Below the pieces are notes generated by a model. The model was not told the origin of the DNA and searched no databases. It saw only the letters and a list, made by a program, of their open reading frames with translations. A stretch of 45,106 nucleotides of DNA, from assembly GCA_040752595.1 (NCBI GenBank), contig JBFMGX010000036.1, forward strand, positions 1-45,106. The letters are read 5' to 3'. Positions 35,751 through 44,211 of the stretch are shown here, piece after piece; within the stretch, counting starts at the first letter, position 1; each line of letters opens with the position of its first letter. This DNA comes from Candidatus Zixiibacteriota bacterium (GTDB lineage: Bacteria > Zixibacteria > MSB-5A5 > WJJR01). The translations under genes and the position numbers were made by a program.

Positions 35751-37283
35751 CTATGCGCCCTTGGCCTTGAGGGCGCCCTCGACCAGCTTCGCGAGGTTGT
35801 CACCGCGGCAATCATCACCGGAGGCCACGAGACTGCCGTCGCGTCCAACGAGGAAGGGACTCGGTATTCCCTGCACCATGAAGGCGCTCACCAACGGCCC
35901 CTCCCAGTTCTGCTGGTCGTAGATGTGCCGCCAGTTCATGCCCTTCTCAGCGATCCACTTGCGATAGTCATCGGTCGTGGTCTTGTCGGCGTAGTCGAGC
36001 GAGATCGACAGAACGTCAAATCCGTCCGGATGGTACTTCTCATAGGCCGCGAGAATGTGCGGCAACTCGCCCCGGCACGGACCGCACCAAGTCGCCCAGA
36101 AATCCACGAGAACGACTCTGCCCTTGTAGTCGGCCAGCGACACCGGCTTGTTATCCAGATCGACGCCATCCACCGGGATCGGCCACATCGCCGCGACCAT
36201 CTCGCCCTGGAAAAAGGAGCCGGCAATTGATTTGGCCTTCTCATCAGAACCGAAGGCCTCGGCAAAGTGGCGGACGCGTGGCAACAGCGCAGTCTTGTTG
36301 TCGCCCGCTTCGGCGAGGTCCATCATCAAGAGCCATGCCTGCGCGGCGCCGTAGTATGTCGTGGCGCTGTCGACCTGACGGAAGTCCGGTCGCGCCGCCC
36401 CGACCGCCGCCGCCCAGAGTGAATCCTCCGCTCCTTCGGGCCTGGTCCGGCAGAACCCCGCCACGGCCGCCCAGTAGTGTGCCTCGCTCCGGCCCTCCGG
36501 GGATGGATTGGCCGCCAGGTAATCCTGCGCCTCCCGGTGGACGCCGTCGGCGACCGAACCCCACGGACCCCAGATCGATTTGACTTTCGCCAAAGCGCGG
36601 ACACGTTCCAGACCGTAGTCGAAGGTGGGATCGTCCCGCTTCAATTCACGCAAAGCCGCCAGACGTTGGCCTTCGAACTCGATGCGCACGGCGGTCGCCT
36701 GCCAGCCATACCAGATGCCCCGGTTCTTTCGCATCGCATCCAGGCGGGACTTGCTCCAATCATCCAGACTGTCCAAGCTTAAGAAAGTCACCGGCGCTTT
36801 GTCATAACGAGGCAAACCCTGGGCAAAAGGCGCCTCCTGGCGATCACGCGACGCCCGGGTCCGCTGCACCAGCGGGGCAAAGCGCGGGTCGCCCCGCAAT
36901 GAATCGAGGTCGGTATCATAGAGAAGCTGGTCGGGATCATCCCAGCCCGCATCGACGACTCTTGTCAGCCACGCCCAGGCGGAATCATCCTCTTGCGCCC
37001 GCGCCAGTGCACAGGCCACGTTGTAGGCACCCCACTTCCCCGCCGGGATTAGTTCCATTTGTCGACGGAAGTAGGGGACCGCCTCCAGGTTTTTCCCGTC
37101 AACGCACCGCGCATGCCCCGAGTCACCCACCGCCGTGTACAAACCTACAAGTTGGGGGTCATAGAACGTCACCGCGGGGATACTCACCGCCGACACGGCC
37201 GGCGTCTCGACCTTCTGCGCGCAACCGGCGGCACCGAGCACCACCAGCAACAATGCCGAACCGGTCACTCTCCGAATGATCAT
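35751..37283 (-). CDS. TlpA-type thioredoxin-fold lipoprotein with helical repeat region
   Basis: AAGGAGG six bases upstream supports the ATG. The 510-residue protein has a lipoprotein signal with lipobox AAGC (Cys21). An alpha-helical, TPR-like part follows (about 60-380, for example VPYFRRQMELIPAGKWGAYNVACALARA). The C-terminal redoxin domain carries WATWCGPC with the active pair Cys400/Cys403 and a cis-Pro region GIPSPFLV (about 472-479). It probably reduces disulfides or delivers reductant in the periplasm. Two more Cys near the end (SGDDCRGD) are unusual. The neighbours give no partner. Confidence 0.88.
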   Translation of the reverse strand: MIIRRVTGSALLLVVLGAAGCAQKVETPAVSAVSIPAVTFYDPQLVGLYTAVGDSGHARCVDGKNLEAVPYFRRQMELIPAGKWGAYNVACALARAQEDDSAWAWLTRVVDAGWDDPDQLLYDTDLDSLRGDPRFAPLVQRTRASRDRQEAPFAQGLPRYDKAPVTFLSLDSLDDWSKSRLDAMRKNRGIWYGWQATAVRIEFEGQRLAALRELKRDDPTFDYGLERVRALAKVKSIWGPWGSVADGVHREAQDYLAANPSPEGRSEAHYWAAVAGFCRTRPEGAEDSLWAAAVGAARPDFRQVDSATTYYGAAQAWLLMMDLAEAGDNKTALLPRVRHFAEAFGSDEKAKSIAGSFFQGEMVAAMWPIPVDGVDLDNKPVSLADYKGRVVLVDFWATWCGPCRGELPHILAAYEKYHPDGFDVLSISLDYADKTTTDDYRKWIAEKGMNWRHIYDQQNWEGPLVSAFMVQGIPSPFLVGRDGSLVASGDDCRGDNLAKLVEGALKAKGA

Positions 37284-37337
37284 CGCAGATCCTCCTTGGG
37301 GCTTCGAACAACTCCAGACTGAGCACTATCATATGCG

Positions 37338-37435
37338 AAGAAGCGGTTTCCTCGCTCCGCTCGGAAGGGCAACTTCGCAGTGAGAATCAGACATACCCCT
37401 GTCACCCCGAGCGCAGCGAGGGGTCTGCCTCTTCT
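37338..37435. repeat. Dispersed palindromic repeat, family A
   Basis: GAAGAAGCGGTTTCCTCGCTCC is followed by CTGTCACCCCGAGCGCAGCGAGGGGTCTG, a related pair with the family's GAGCGCAGCGAGG core. It lies between the TlpA-like gene and the propeller gene. No coding signal was seen here. Confidence 0.65.
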
Positions 37436-37486
37436 GACCAAATCCCATTTGTTACAGACTCTCAGCCGTGGCATTCGACCCGCGCG

Positions 37487-38968
37487 TCAGTCGATGCGCT
37501 CAGGGTTGTTCCACCGGAACCGACTGGCCCCGTGTTCGGTCCCCAGCCAGAGGTAATCCCCATCGACGACGATCGTCTGTACCAGCGGGTCCAACAGTCC
37601 ATCGGCGGCGGTGATCACCCGTCGTTCACGGGTGGCCGGGACGAAGCGCACGAGTCCGCTCCGCGTCGCCGCCCACAGTATGCTGTCTGTCACCGCCAGA
37701 TCAAAGACATTGTCATCCGGGAGTCCTTCGCTCCGATCATATCCCACCGGCAGGTGCGTGCCGAGCCGATCGATCACGACGATGCCGCGTTCGGTCCCGA
37801 CATACACCTGGTGATCGTCGTGGCGGATCGCCCGGACCCGTCCCGAGAGCGGCCCGGTCGGCAACGAGAAGAACTGCCATTCCGGGACCGGCTTGACGAG
37901 GCGAAACAACCCCCGGTCAGTGCCCAGCCAGACAACGTCGCCGGTGACATCGATCGCCGCCACACGCGCGTTGACCACCGGGGCGGTCGTGGCAAAGAAG
38001 ACGGAATCGGAGGGAATGTAGATCCCCTCGACGCCGGTTTCCGTCCCCACCCAGACGATGTCGCCGTCGACGCAGAGGGACCAGACGCGCTCGTCTGTCA
38101 ACCCTTCACGCTGCCCAAAGGTGCGAAATTGCATGGTGCGCCGGTCCAGGCGCACGACACCGGCATCGGTCGCCATCCAAAGAAACCGCCCGTTGGGTTC
38201 ACCCGCGAACTGGTGGATGTGATCGGAGGTGAAACCCGACGTGAACCGTGCTTCGGCATATGTCCAGCGCGACGCCACGGTGTCATAGATGCTCAACGCG
38301 CCCTCGTTGGCGTAGTAGTTGGTTCCCCCGAAATACACGCGACTGGAATCGACGAAGATCGCCTCGACGTTGTCGTGAAACAGACCCCAGGACTGCGGCT
38401 CGACCGTGATAACGCCCCAGGGGAGCTTCCAGACAAACTCCCCCCAGGTCCCCAGCCACAGCGTCCCGCGCGAGTCCTCTTCCCCGCCGATGATCCGATA
38501 GGCGCGCAGATGCGGATCGGTGAGGTACCCCGGATCGAGGGCGTCGAAGCCGACGGGCAATTGATAGCGCGTCAGGTCGACCGACTGCCAGCCCTGCACC
38601 AGCGAATCGGGGAACGTTGAGACGTCGCGCCATTCATGCCAGATCGGACTGAGCCGCGAGTATCCGCGCGTGGTCTCGGCGTACAATTCATCCGTGAGCG
38701 GATCATAGGCCAAGCGGACAACGGCGTTGGCGGGAAGTCCCTCTGAGATCGTAAACGGCACCACCCAGCGGTCGAGGTTGCGATCGTAGCGGGCGATGCC
38801 GCCGCGGGTACCGAAGTAGAGCCAGTCGGGTGTGAAGGCCACCGACGTGACATAGCGCACCGTGGTGTAGCCCCGCCAATCCCCGGGCCGGTAGCGGGGA
38901 TCAGGATCGGCCAGAGCGTGATGCGTCCACACCGAGAAGACCAGACATGTCACGGCGCCACAGACCAC
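37487..38968 (-). CDS. Secreted two-component-regulator-type beta-propeller protein
   Basis: The open frame extends upstream inside the aminotransferase gene, so the real start is near its end. I propose the GTG at 38968 (493 residues), giving a hydrophobic leader (AVTCLVFSVWTHHALA), but it lacks a strong Shine-Dalgarno. The mature protein is made of Reg_prop repeats: LWLGTWGEFV, LWMATDAGVVRLD, VWVGTETGVEGIY, VWLGTDRGLFRLV, VYVGTERGIVVID, LWAATRSGLVRFV and LWLGTEHGASRF. There is no histidine kinase or other output domain. It starts about 20 bases after the aminotransferase stop codon, so the two are probably cotranscribed. Confidence 0.8.
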   Translation of the reverse strand: MVCGAVTCLVFSVWTHHALADPDPRYRPGDWRGYTTVRYVTSVAFTPDWLYFGTRGGIARYDRNLDRWVVPFTISEGLPANAVVRLAYDPLTDELYAETTRGYSRLSPIWHEWRDVSTFPDSLVQGWQSVDLTRYQLPVGFDALDPGYLTDPHLRAYRIIGGEEDSRGTLWLGTWGEFVWKLPWGVITVEPQSWGLFHDNVEAIFVDSSRVYFGGTNYYANEGALSIYDTVASRWTYAEARFTSGFTSDHIHQFAGEPNGRFLWMATDAGVVRLDRRTMQFRTFGQREGLTDERVWSLCVDGDIVWVGTETGVEGIYIPSDSVFFATTAPVVNARVAAIDVTGDVVWLGTDRGLFRLVKPVPEWQFFSLPTGPLSGRVRAIRHDDHQVYVGTERGIVVIDRLGTHLPVGYDRSEGLPDDNVFDLAVTDSILWAATRSGLVRFVPATRERRVITAADGLLDPLVQTIVVDGDYLWLGTEHGASRFRWNNPERID

Positions 38969-38988
38969 CGACGCAGTCCGCCCCGGAC

Positions 38989-40161
38989 CTATCGCGCGCG
39001 ATCGTATCGTCGGATCTCCTCCACGAGTCTGTCGATCTCCGCCCTCGTGTTGTATAGGTGTGGTGACACGCGGATGTTCCCCTCGCGCAGGGAAACATAA
39101 ATCCGGCGCCCCCACAAGTGCCGGTACAGTCCCGCCGTCTGTGGACCGCCGACCGCCACGATGGCGGAGCGATGAATCGGCTCGGGGAACCGCCTTGCCT
39201 CGTAACGGGTCCCGGACAGCCCCTCGGCCAACCGCCCGATCAAATCCTGGAGGTGCCGCCACACATTCTCGATCCCGCAGCGGTTGATCAGCGCCACACC
39301 GGCCTCGGCCAGACGCACCGAATAGAAGGGATAGGTGCCGACCTCCCATTGGCGTCCATCGTCGTATGCGGGCCGGTCCCAGTGCTGCAGATCCTCGAAC
39401 CGATATCCCCAATCGTACGCCAACCATCCGGAGTAGAGCGGCTCGACTCGGCGCACCGGATCGGGAGCGATGGCAAAGAACCCGGCACCGGTCTGACCGA
39501 ATAGCCACTTCTGTGCGCCGCAGACAACAGCATCGAATCCGTCACGGCGCATGTGCATCGGAATCGCGCCGATCCCCTGCGTCCCATCGACGAGAACCAG
39601 GCACCCGTGCGCATGGCAGAGTCCAGTGAGCTCCCTCAGATCATAGCGGTACCCATTGAAGTACTGCACCCAGGAACAGGCCAGGATCGCCGACTTCCGT
39701 CGCAGTTGCCGCCGCAACGCCCCTGCCGTGAAGTACCCGTCCGGGCAGGGAATCGGAACGACTGTGAGGTCCAATCGCTCGGCCAGATGACGCACGGTAT
39801 ATACGACCGCGGGGAATTCACTCTCCGGAACCAGTATGCGTTCCCCGCGCTTCAGTCTGGTACCCCACAGGACGGCGTTGAGCCCATACGAGGCATTGGG
39901 CGCAAACGACACCCGTGCGGTTTGCTCACCGACAAGCCGCGCGAAGCCTCTCTTGGCGGCCGCCACAGTGGCAAAGGTCTCGTCGTCAACGTTGGGGTCG
40001 CGGGGAATGCACCCCTGCCGATGGAGGAGCCGCTCCACTGCCTGACGTCCCCTACGCGGCACCGGCCCGAAAGAGGCGTGGTTCAGGAACGTGACGCCGC
40101 GGGTGATCTCAAACTCGCGACGCCAGGAGCGCACAGTGGAATCGGGGATAGCCGATGGCAT
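38989..40161 (-). CDS. PLP-dependent class V aminotransferase (cysteine-desulfurase/isopenicillin-N-epimerase-like)
   Basis: The 390-residue fold-type I PLP enzyme begins with TFLNHASFGPVP (24-35) and has the cofactor Asp192 in VDGTQGIGAIP. The Schiff-base Lys218 lies in CGAQKWLFG, and a C-terminal RVSPHLYNT motif contacts substrate carboxylates. The active-site loop Cys of true SufS/IscS desulfurases is not evident, so an epimerase, kynureninase-like or other amino-acid lyase activity is equally possible. It is followed closely by the propeller gene, which does not explain its role. Confidence 0.88.
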   Translation of the reverse strand: MPSAIPDSTVRSWRREFEITRGVTFLNHASFGPVPRRGRQAVERLLHRQGCIPRDPNVDDETFATVAAAKRGFARLVGEQTARVSFAPNASYGLNAVLWGTRLKRGERILVPESEFPAVVYTVRHLAERLDLTVVPIPCPDGYFTAGALRRQLRRKSAILACSWVQYFNGYRYDLRELTGLCHAHGCLVLVDGTQGIGAIPMHMRRDGFDAVVCGAQKWLFGQTGAGFFAIAPDPVRRVEPLYSGWLAYDWGYRFEDLQHWDRPAYDDGRQWEVGTYPFYSVRLAEAGVALINRCGIENVWRHLQDLIGRLAEGLSGTRYEARRFPEPIHRSAIVAVGGPQTAGLYRHLWGRRIYVSLREGNIRVSPHLYNTRAEIDRLVEEIRRYDRAR

Positions 40162-40274
40162 GCTTCACTTGCGCCGTTTGCTGGCCGGAACGGTATCGTC
40201 GTCAGCGGCTTGTGGCAAGGCACGGAGCACCTGACTCACTATCCCTTTGAATGGATGGAATGATGGCTCCGGTA

Positions 40275-40361
40275 TCACCCTCACCCCAACCCTCACCCTG
40301 ATGAGGGAGGGGGGCGCGTTCTTCCCCTCTCCCCTCTGGGGAGAGGGTAGGGTGAGGGGAC
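40275..40361. repeat. CCCTCACCC-type palindromic repeat
   Basis: CACCCTCACCCC near 40276 pairs with GGGTGAGGGG near 40350, and an inner CCCTCTCCCC/GGGGAGAGGG hairpin is contained. A similar unit with CCCTCCCCGT ends lies at 45022-45099. It fills the gap between the aminotransferase gene and the small membrane-protein gene. Confidence 0.65.
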
Positions 40362-40382
40362 CGGAATTCGACACCGCTCCCC

Positions 40383-40799
40383 TCACGGCGCCACCAGCCA
40401 TCCGACCAGCATCAGCGCCCCGCCGACCCGCAGCAGATCCACCAGCAGGCGCCACGCCGTCCGATCCCAGCCGATCTCAATGCGGTCGATCAACCGCACC
40501 GGTGCAATCCCGAACACGAACGCCGCGATCCCGACCGCCAGCCCGGCACGGGCTCCCTCGAAGGGCAGCATGAACTGAAAGAACGACAAGACCAGTGTCG
40601 GCAGAAGCGACAGAAACACGAGGTTCGTGATCAACACACTCCACCACGGGTTGCCGGGCGCATCGGCAATCGGCACCCGATCACGAGAGAGAAGACGTGA
40701 CAGGCGCCCCTCACCCCATCGCCCCAGAGCGGTGATGACGACCGCCCAAATCCATGGAGGGAGGATGACCCAGATACCGTGGAGGAAGCCGTCGGACAT
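40383..40799 (-). CDS. Small hypothetical membrane protein
   Basis: The 138-residue product has four hydrophobic segments (about 8-25, 54-76, 82-100 and 115-136). Its amphipathic loop GRWGEGRLSRLLSRDRVP carries positive charges on the cytosolic side. I recognise no family. The reading frame is clean and codon use looks like its neighbours. Repeats flank it on both sides. Confidence 0.65.
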   Translation of the reverse strand: MSDGFLHGIWVILPPWIWAVVITALGRWGEGRLSRLLSRDRVPIADAPGNPWWSVLITNLVFLSLLPTLVLSFFQFMLPFEGARAGLAVGIAAFVFGIAPVRLIDRIEIGWDRTAWRLLVDLLRVGGALMLVGWLVAP

Positions 40800-40858
40800 T
40801 GTCTCATCCTACCGAGAAGTCGGTGTTGCAACACCTGGACGTGATCATCTGCCTACGT

Positions 40859-40952
40859 CCGTCATCCCGAACGACTTGAGGGATCTGCTGTTGTTCCTGT
40901 CGGGGGACCACAGATTCCCCGCCCGCCCAAGAGCGGCGGGACCCGGAATGAC
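40859..40952. repeat. Dispersed palindromic repeat, family A
   Basis: CCGTCATCCCGAACGACTTGAG...CTGCTGTT is followed by CACAGATTCCCC...CCGGAATGACAT, an inverted pair matching the unit at 29138. It lies between the epimerase gene and the small membrane-protein gene. Confidence 0.75.
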
Positions 40953-40979
40953 ATCGGTCAATCCTTCCCAGCAAACCCC

Positions 40980-41993
40980 TCAGAGCCACCCGTTCGTGCG
41001 GTACCACGCCGCCGTCTCGCGGGCGCCGCGCTCGAATGGAATCTGCGATCGGTATCTCAAAATCCGATTGGCCTTCGCGGTGGAGCACGTCCAGTCCGTC
41101 ACGAGAAAGTCACGCGCCTTATCAGGATTCAGTCTCGGCGTGAAACCGGCGATCGTCCCGGCCCACCGGGCACACCAGGCGATCGGCAAGAGCACGCTGC
41201 GAGGTATGCGCACCCGCAACGCCCATGTCCCCAGTCCCGCCTGGATCATGTCCTCCAGCTCCGCCAACGTGTAGTGACGGTCCTCGGCGATATAGAATGT
41301 GTGGCCCACGGACTCCGGTGACTCACACGCCAGGAGAATTCCCCGCACCAGATCGCCGACGTGGACGAGCGAGACCCGCTGCATGCGCCGACCGAACTGC
41401 GGCTTGATATGCCAGCGCACCGCCTGGAAGAATCCCAGCACCTCCGTGTCTCCGGGACCATATACCGCCGGCGGTCGGACCGACACGACGGGCAATTCAC
41501 CGGCGGTTTCCATCACCTTCTGCTCGCCGGCCAGCTTGCTTTTTCCATATGGCGTCAGCGGTGCATCCGGATCGTCTTCCGTGCGCGGTCGGCCATCGCG
41601 CGCCGGTCCGCCTGCAGCCAATGAGGAGACATAGACGAAGCGCTCCAGCTTCGGGCTGCTTTCGCGCACTGCCTCAAGGAGGTTGGCCGTCCCCGTGCAA
41701 TTGGCATGCATGTACGATTCGGGATCGGGCGCTTTCACCCGCCCAGCGCAGTGAATCACCCAGGAAGCACCTTCGCATCCACGCCGCAAAGCGGCGTGAT
41801 CATTCAGATCGCCCTCGATCCACGCGATGTCCAAGTCTCGGACACGGCTCCGATCGGCATTCCGACGCACCAGCGCTCGCACGCGATGCCCCTGTGCCAA
41901 CAGCGCCGCCGCCAAGTGCGATCCCACGAATCCATTGGCCCCCGTCAAGAAGACGACGCGTGAGGACTTCTGTGCCGGCGGGACCGTGTTCAT
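40980..41993 (-). CDS. NAD-dependent epimerase/dehydratase (extended SDR), candidate sphingolipid reductase
   Basis: The ATG at 41993 gives 337 residues; an open frame to 42140 would precede the Rossmann motif with a non-homologous tail. The nucleotide motif is TGANGFVG (17-24), and the catalytic residues are Ser123/124, Tyr149 and Lys153 (TPYGKSK). This is the extended-SDR group that includes 3-beta-HSD-like and CerR-type reductases. It diverges from the serine-palmitoyltransferase-like gene with a 167-base gap. Bacterial ceramide pathways pair such genes (spt with an epimerase-like reductase), so reduction of a 3-keto-sphingoid is a reasonable inference. No convincing Shine-Dalgarno was seen at the ATG. 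Confidence 0.88.
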   Translation of the reverse strand: MNTVPPAQKSSRVVFLTGANGFVGSHLAAALLAQGHRVRALVRRNADRSRVRDLDIAWIEGDLNDHAALRRGCEGASWVIHCAGRVKAPDPESYMHANCTGTANLLEAVRESSPKLERFVYVSSLAAGGPARDGRPRTEDDPDAPLTPYGKSKLAGEQKVMETAGELPVVSVRPPAVYGPGDTEVLGFFQAVRWHIKPQFGRRMQRVSLVHVGDLVRGILLACESPESVGHTFYIAEDRHYTLAELEDMIQAGLGTWALRVRIPRSVLLPIAWCARWAGTIAGFTPRLNPDKARDFLVTDWTCSTAKANRILRYRSQIPFERGARETAAWYRTNGWL

Positions 41994-42160
41994 GGGAAGG
42001 AATCGGGAAAAGGGCTTGACTCGATTGCGCGGCAGAGGTTCTTTCGACCGGACTGCTTTCCGAGTGGAATGGGTCCAAATTCTGATGTTGGGCGCGGCTG
42101 GGCCGGCGCCCGCCGACCGGAGCAGCGATAGCGGCCGCAATCAACAGACGGATACGCCCT

Positions 42161-43381
42161 TTGGCAACGTTGAAGACCGAAACCCAGGTCTCTCCCGCCG
42201 ACCTTTTTGCCAAGTGCCGTGAATTCACCGCCGCGCGGGAATTCATGGCGATGGGGATCTACCCCTATTTCCGCGTCATCACCTCGGCTCCCGGCACCGT
42301 CGTGACCGTCGGCGGCCAGCAATTGCTGATGATCGGCTCGAACAACTATCTCGGGTTGACCAATCATCCGAAGGTGGTCGAAGCCGCCGCCGAGGCAACC
42401 CACCGCTATGGCTCCGGTTGCACCGGGTCGCGCTTCCTCAACGGCACGCTCGATCTGCATGTCGAACTGGAGAACCGGCTCGCCCGGTTCATGAAACGAC
42501 CGGCCGCGCTCGTCTTCTCGACCGGGTTTCAGACCAATCTCGGCACAATCTCGGCGTTGGTCGGGCGCAACGATACGATCTTTGCCGACCGGTCCAACCA
42601 TGCCTCCATCGTCGACGGCTGCCGGTTGTCATTCGGCCGCACGATCAAGTTCGCCCACAACGATATGGCCGACTTGGACCGGGCGCTGTCGACCACAAGC
42701 AACGGCGGCGGGCGGCTGGTCGTCGTGGACGGCGTCTTCTCAATGGAAGGGGATATCTCGAACCTGCCGGAGATCATTCGGCTGGCGCGTCAAAGCAGTG
42801 CCCGGGTGATGGTCGATGACGCCCACTCGATCGGCGTTCTCGGCCCCGGCGGGCGCGGCACCGCCGAGCATTTCGATCTGATCGATCAGACCGACATCAC
42901 GATGGGGACCTTCTCGAAGTCGTTCGCCTCACTCGGCGGGTTCATCGTCGGCGATGAGGATGTGCTGCACTATGTCCAGCATTTCTCGCGCGAGTTGATC
43001 TTCTCGGCCTCGATGCCGCCGGCGTCGGTGGCGGCCTGCCTGGCGGCGCTCGACATCATCGAGAACGAGCCGGAACGGCGTGCGCGGCTTTGGGAAATCA
43101 CCCACTACATGCACCGCGGGTTCAAAGACCTCGGCTTCGACATCGGCGTCACCCAGACACCGATCATTCCGATCCTCATCGGCGAGGATGTCCTCACCTT
43201 CCAATTCTGGAAGGAACTCACCGACCGCGGCATCTTCGCCAATCCGATCGTCTCCCCCGCCGTTCCCAAGGGCCAGGCCCTGATCCGCACCTCCTACACC
43301 GCCACCCACACCGACGAGCAGCTCGAGTTCGTGCTCGACACCTTCGCCAAAGTCGGCAAGAAACTCGGCGTGATCGGCTGA
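42161..43381 (+). CDS. Serine palmitoyltransferase-like alpha-oxoamine synthase
   Basis: The 406-residue PLP enzyme condenses an acyl-CoA with an amino acid and releases CO2. The start is a TTG (42161); the N-terminal LFAKCREFTAAREF...YPYFR matches family members, so a start near here is needed. Conserved features are SNNYLGLTNHP, GSGCTGSRFLNGTLDLHVELE (in part), the PLP-stacking His147, Asp220 with His222 (VDDAHS), and Lys253 in TFSKSFASLGG. The match is especially close to my memory of Sphingobacterium serine palmitoyltransferase. AONS or glycine C-acetyltransferase are alternatives, but neither pathway is adjacent. It is divergent from an epimerase gene. Confidence 0.85.
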   Translation: MATLKTETQVSPADLFAKCREFTAAREFMAMGIYPYFRVITSAPGTVVTVGGQQLLMIGSNNYLGLTNHPKVVEAAAEATHRYGSGCTGSRFLNGTLDLHVELENRLARFMKRPAALVFSTGFQTNLGTISALVGRNDTIFADRSNHASIVDGCRLSFGRTIKFAHNDMADLDRALSTTSNGGGRLVVVDGVFSMEGDISNLPEIIRLARQSSARVMVDDAHSIGVLGPGGRGTAEHFDLIDQTDITMGTFSKSFASLGGFIVGDEDVLHYVQHFSRELIFSASMPPASVAACLAALDIIENEPERRARLWEITHYMHRGFKDLGFDIGVTQTPIIPILIGEDVLTFQFWKELTDRGIFANPIVSPAVPKGQALIRTSYTATHTDEQLEFVLDTFAKVGKKLGVIG

Positions 43382-43385
43382 AGTG

Positions 43386-43856
43386 TCACGCCGGACTCGG
43401 AATCGTCACAGTCCGCAGATCGCGGATTAGGCGTTCGAGTGCCTTCGTGTAGGCTTTGGGTTCGTGCCAGTGAGTGAAATCACCGATGTACTTTCGGGCA
43501 ACATCGGCTTGAAGCTCATGTTTCCACGAGAAGACTGCATCGTCTACGCGAATGGGGAAGAGGACTTCCTTGTTCTCTCTCTGCTCCTTCTGCAACGCCC
43601 GCTCGATCTCACGAACAACCGGCTCCGCCTTCAGCGAATGCTCGCTGCAAATGACGATCAGCTTATCGTAGAGCCGAATCGCTTCGTCCACGGACCGCAT
43701 CAACGTCTTGCCCCACGGCGCATCTTCCTTCCACCGCCAGCAGCGTACGCCTTTGGCCTGGAGGTCATCGTACAGCCGTTCGCTGAAGGTATCGTCTGCG
43801 TCATTGAATGAGATGAAGCAGGTGTATGAAGGTCGTTGAGTGACAATCACTCTCAC
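43386..43856 (-). CDS. TIR-domain protein (likely C-terminal half of a split pentapeptide-TIR protein)
   Basis: The 156-residue product, starting at GTG 43856 right after a TGA in the same frame, is a TIR domain. It has the entry strand YTCFISFNDADDTFSERLYDDL, the RCWRWKEDAPWG turn, and EHSLKAEPVVREIERAL. Glu83 occupies the position of the NADase catalytic glutamate, four residues after the usual Trp, which here is Pro79. In the family I know, an N-terminal pentapeptide region and a linker precede TIR in one chain. Here the pentapeptide ORF (43801-44202) overlaps in another frame, so it is a split gene, pseudogene or frameshifted protein. Confidence 0.8.
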   Translation of the reverse strand: MRVIVTQRPSYTCFISFNDADDTFSERLYDDLQAKGVRCWRWKEDAPWGKTLMRSVDEAIRLYDKLIVICSEHSLKAEPVVREIERALQKEQRENKEVLFPIRVDDAVFSWKHELQADVARKYIGDFTHWHEPKAYTKALERLIRDLRTVTIPSPA

Positions 43857-44202
43857 TCAAATCGGAGTCGACGAAGTCCGCGTACTCGAAGCGGGCACCA
43901 CCCAAGTGGGCACCTCGAAGATTGGCACGGTCTAGAGCACAATCATAGACGCGGGCGTAGTCGAGAGATGCCCCGCGTAGATCTGCCCCGGTCATGTACG
44001 TGGTTCCCAAGAAGACGTCACGCAGCACTGCATTTCGGAGGTCAGCTTTGACAAACGCCGGGCAGGAACCCAAGTCGGCAATTTGGATTCCGGACAGCTC
44101 TGCACCGGATAGATCGAACAGCACGTCGGGGTTTTGTCTTTTCCACTTCTCAATCGCCTCCTCCCCCTGCTTCACAATCCTTACATGCTCTGGATTCGCC
44201 AT
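43801..44202 (-). CDS. Pentapeptide-repeat protein (N-terminal half of a split pentapeptide-TIR protein)
   Basis: GAGG eight bases upstream supports the ATG. The 133-residue protein starts MANPEHVRIVKQGEEAIEKW, a recognisable beginning of TIR-linked pentapeptide proteins. It then runs through A(D/N)LxG-type repeats (DLSGAELSGI, ADLRNAVL, ADLRGASL, ANLRGAHL, ARFEYADF), forming a right-handed beta-helix. Its stop lies 56 bases inside the TIR frame. It begins nine bases after the Hint/DUF559 gene, so the three are probably cotranscribed. As a scaffold it would bind proteins or DNA; a free-standing role is not excluded. Confidence 0.75.
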   Translation of the reverse strand: MANPEHVRIVKQGEEAIEKWKRQNPDVLFDLSGAELSGIQIADLGSCPAFVKADLRNAVLRDVFLGTTYMTGADLRGASLDYARVYDCALDRANLRGAHLGGARFEYADFVDSDLSESDCHSTTFIHLLHLIQ

Positions 44203-44211
44203 GGCCTGACC

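Noticed and set aside
38969-39508. N-terminal extension of the propeller protein
   Set aside because: This part overlaps the aminotransferase C-terminus in another frame and shows no signal peptide or propeller motif.
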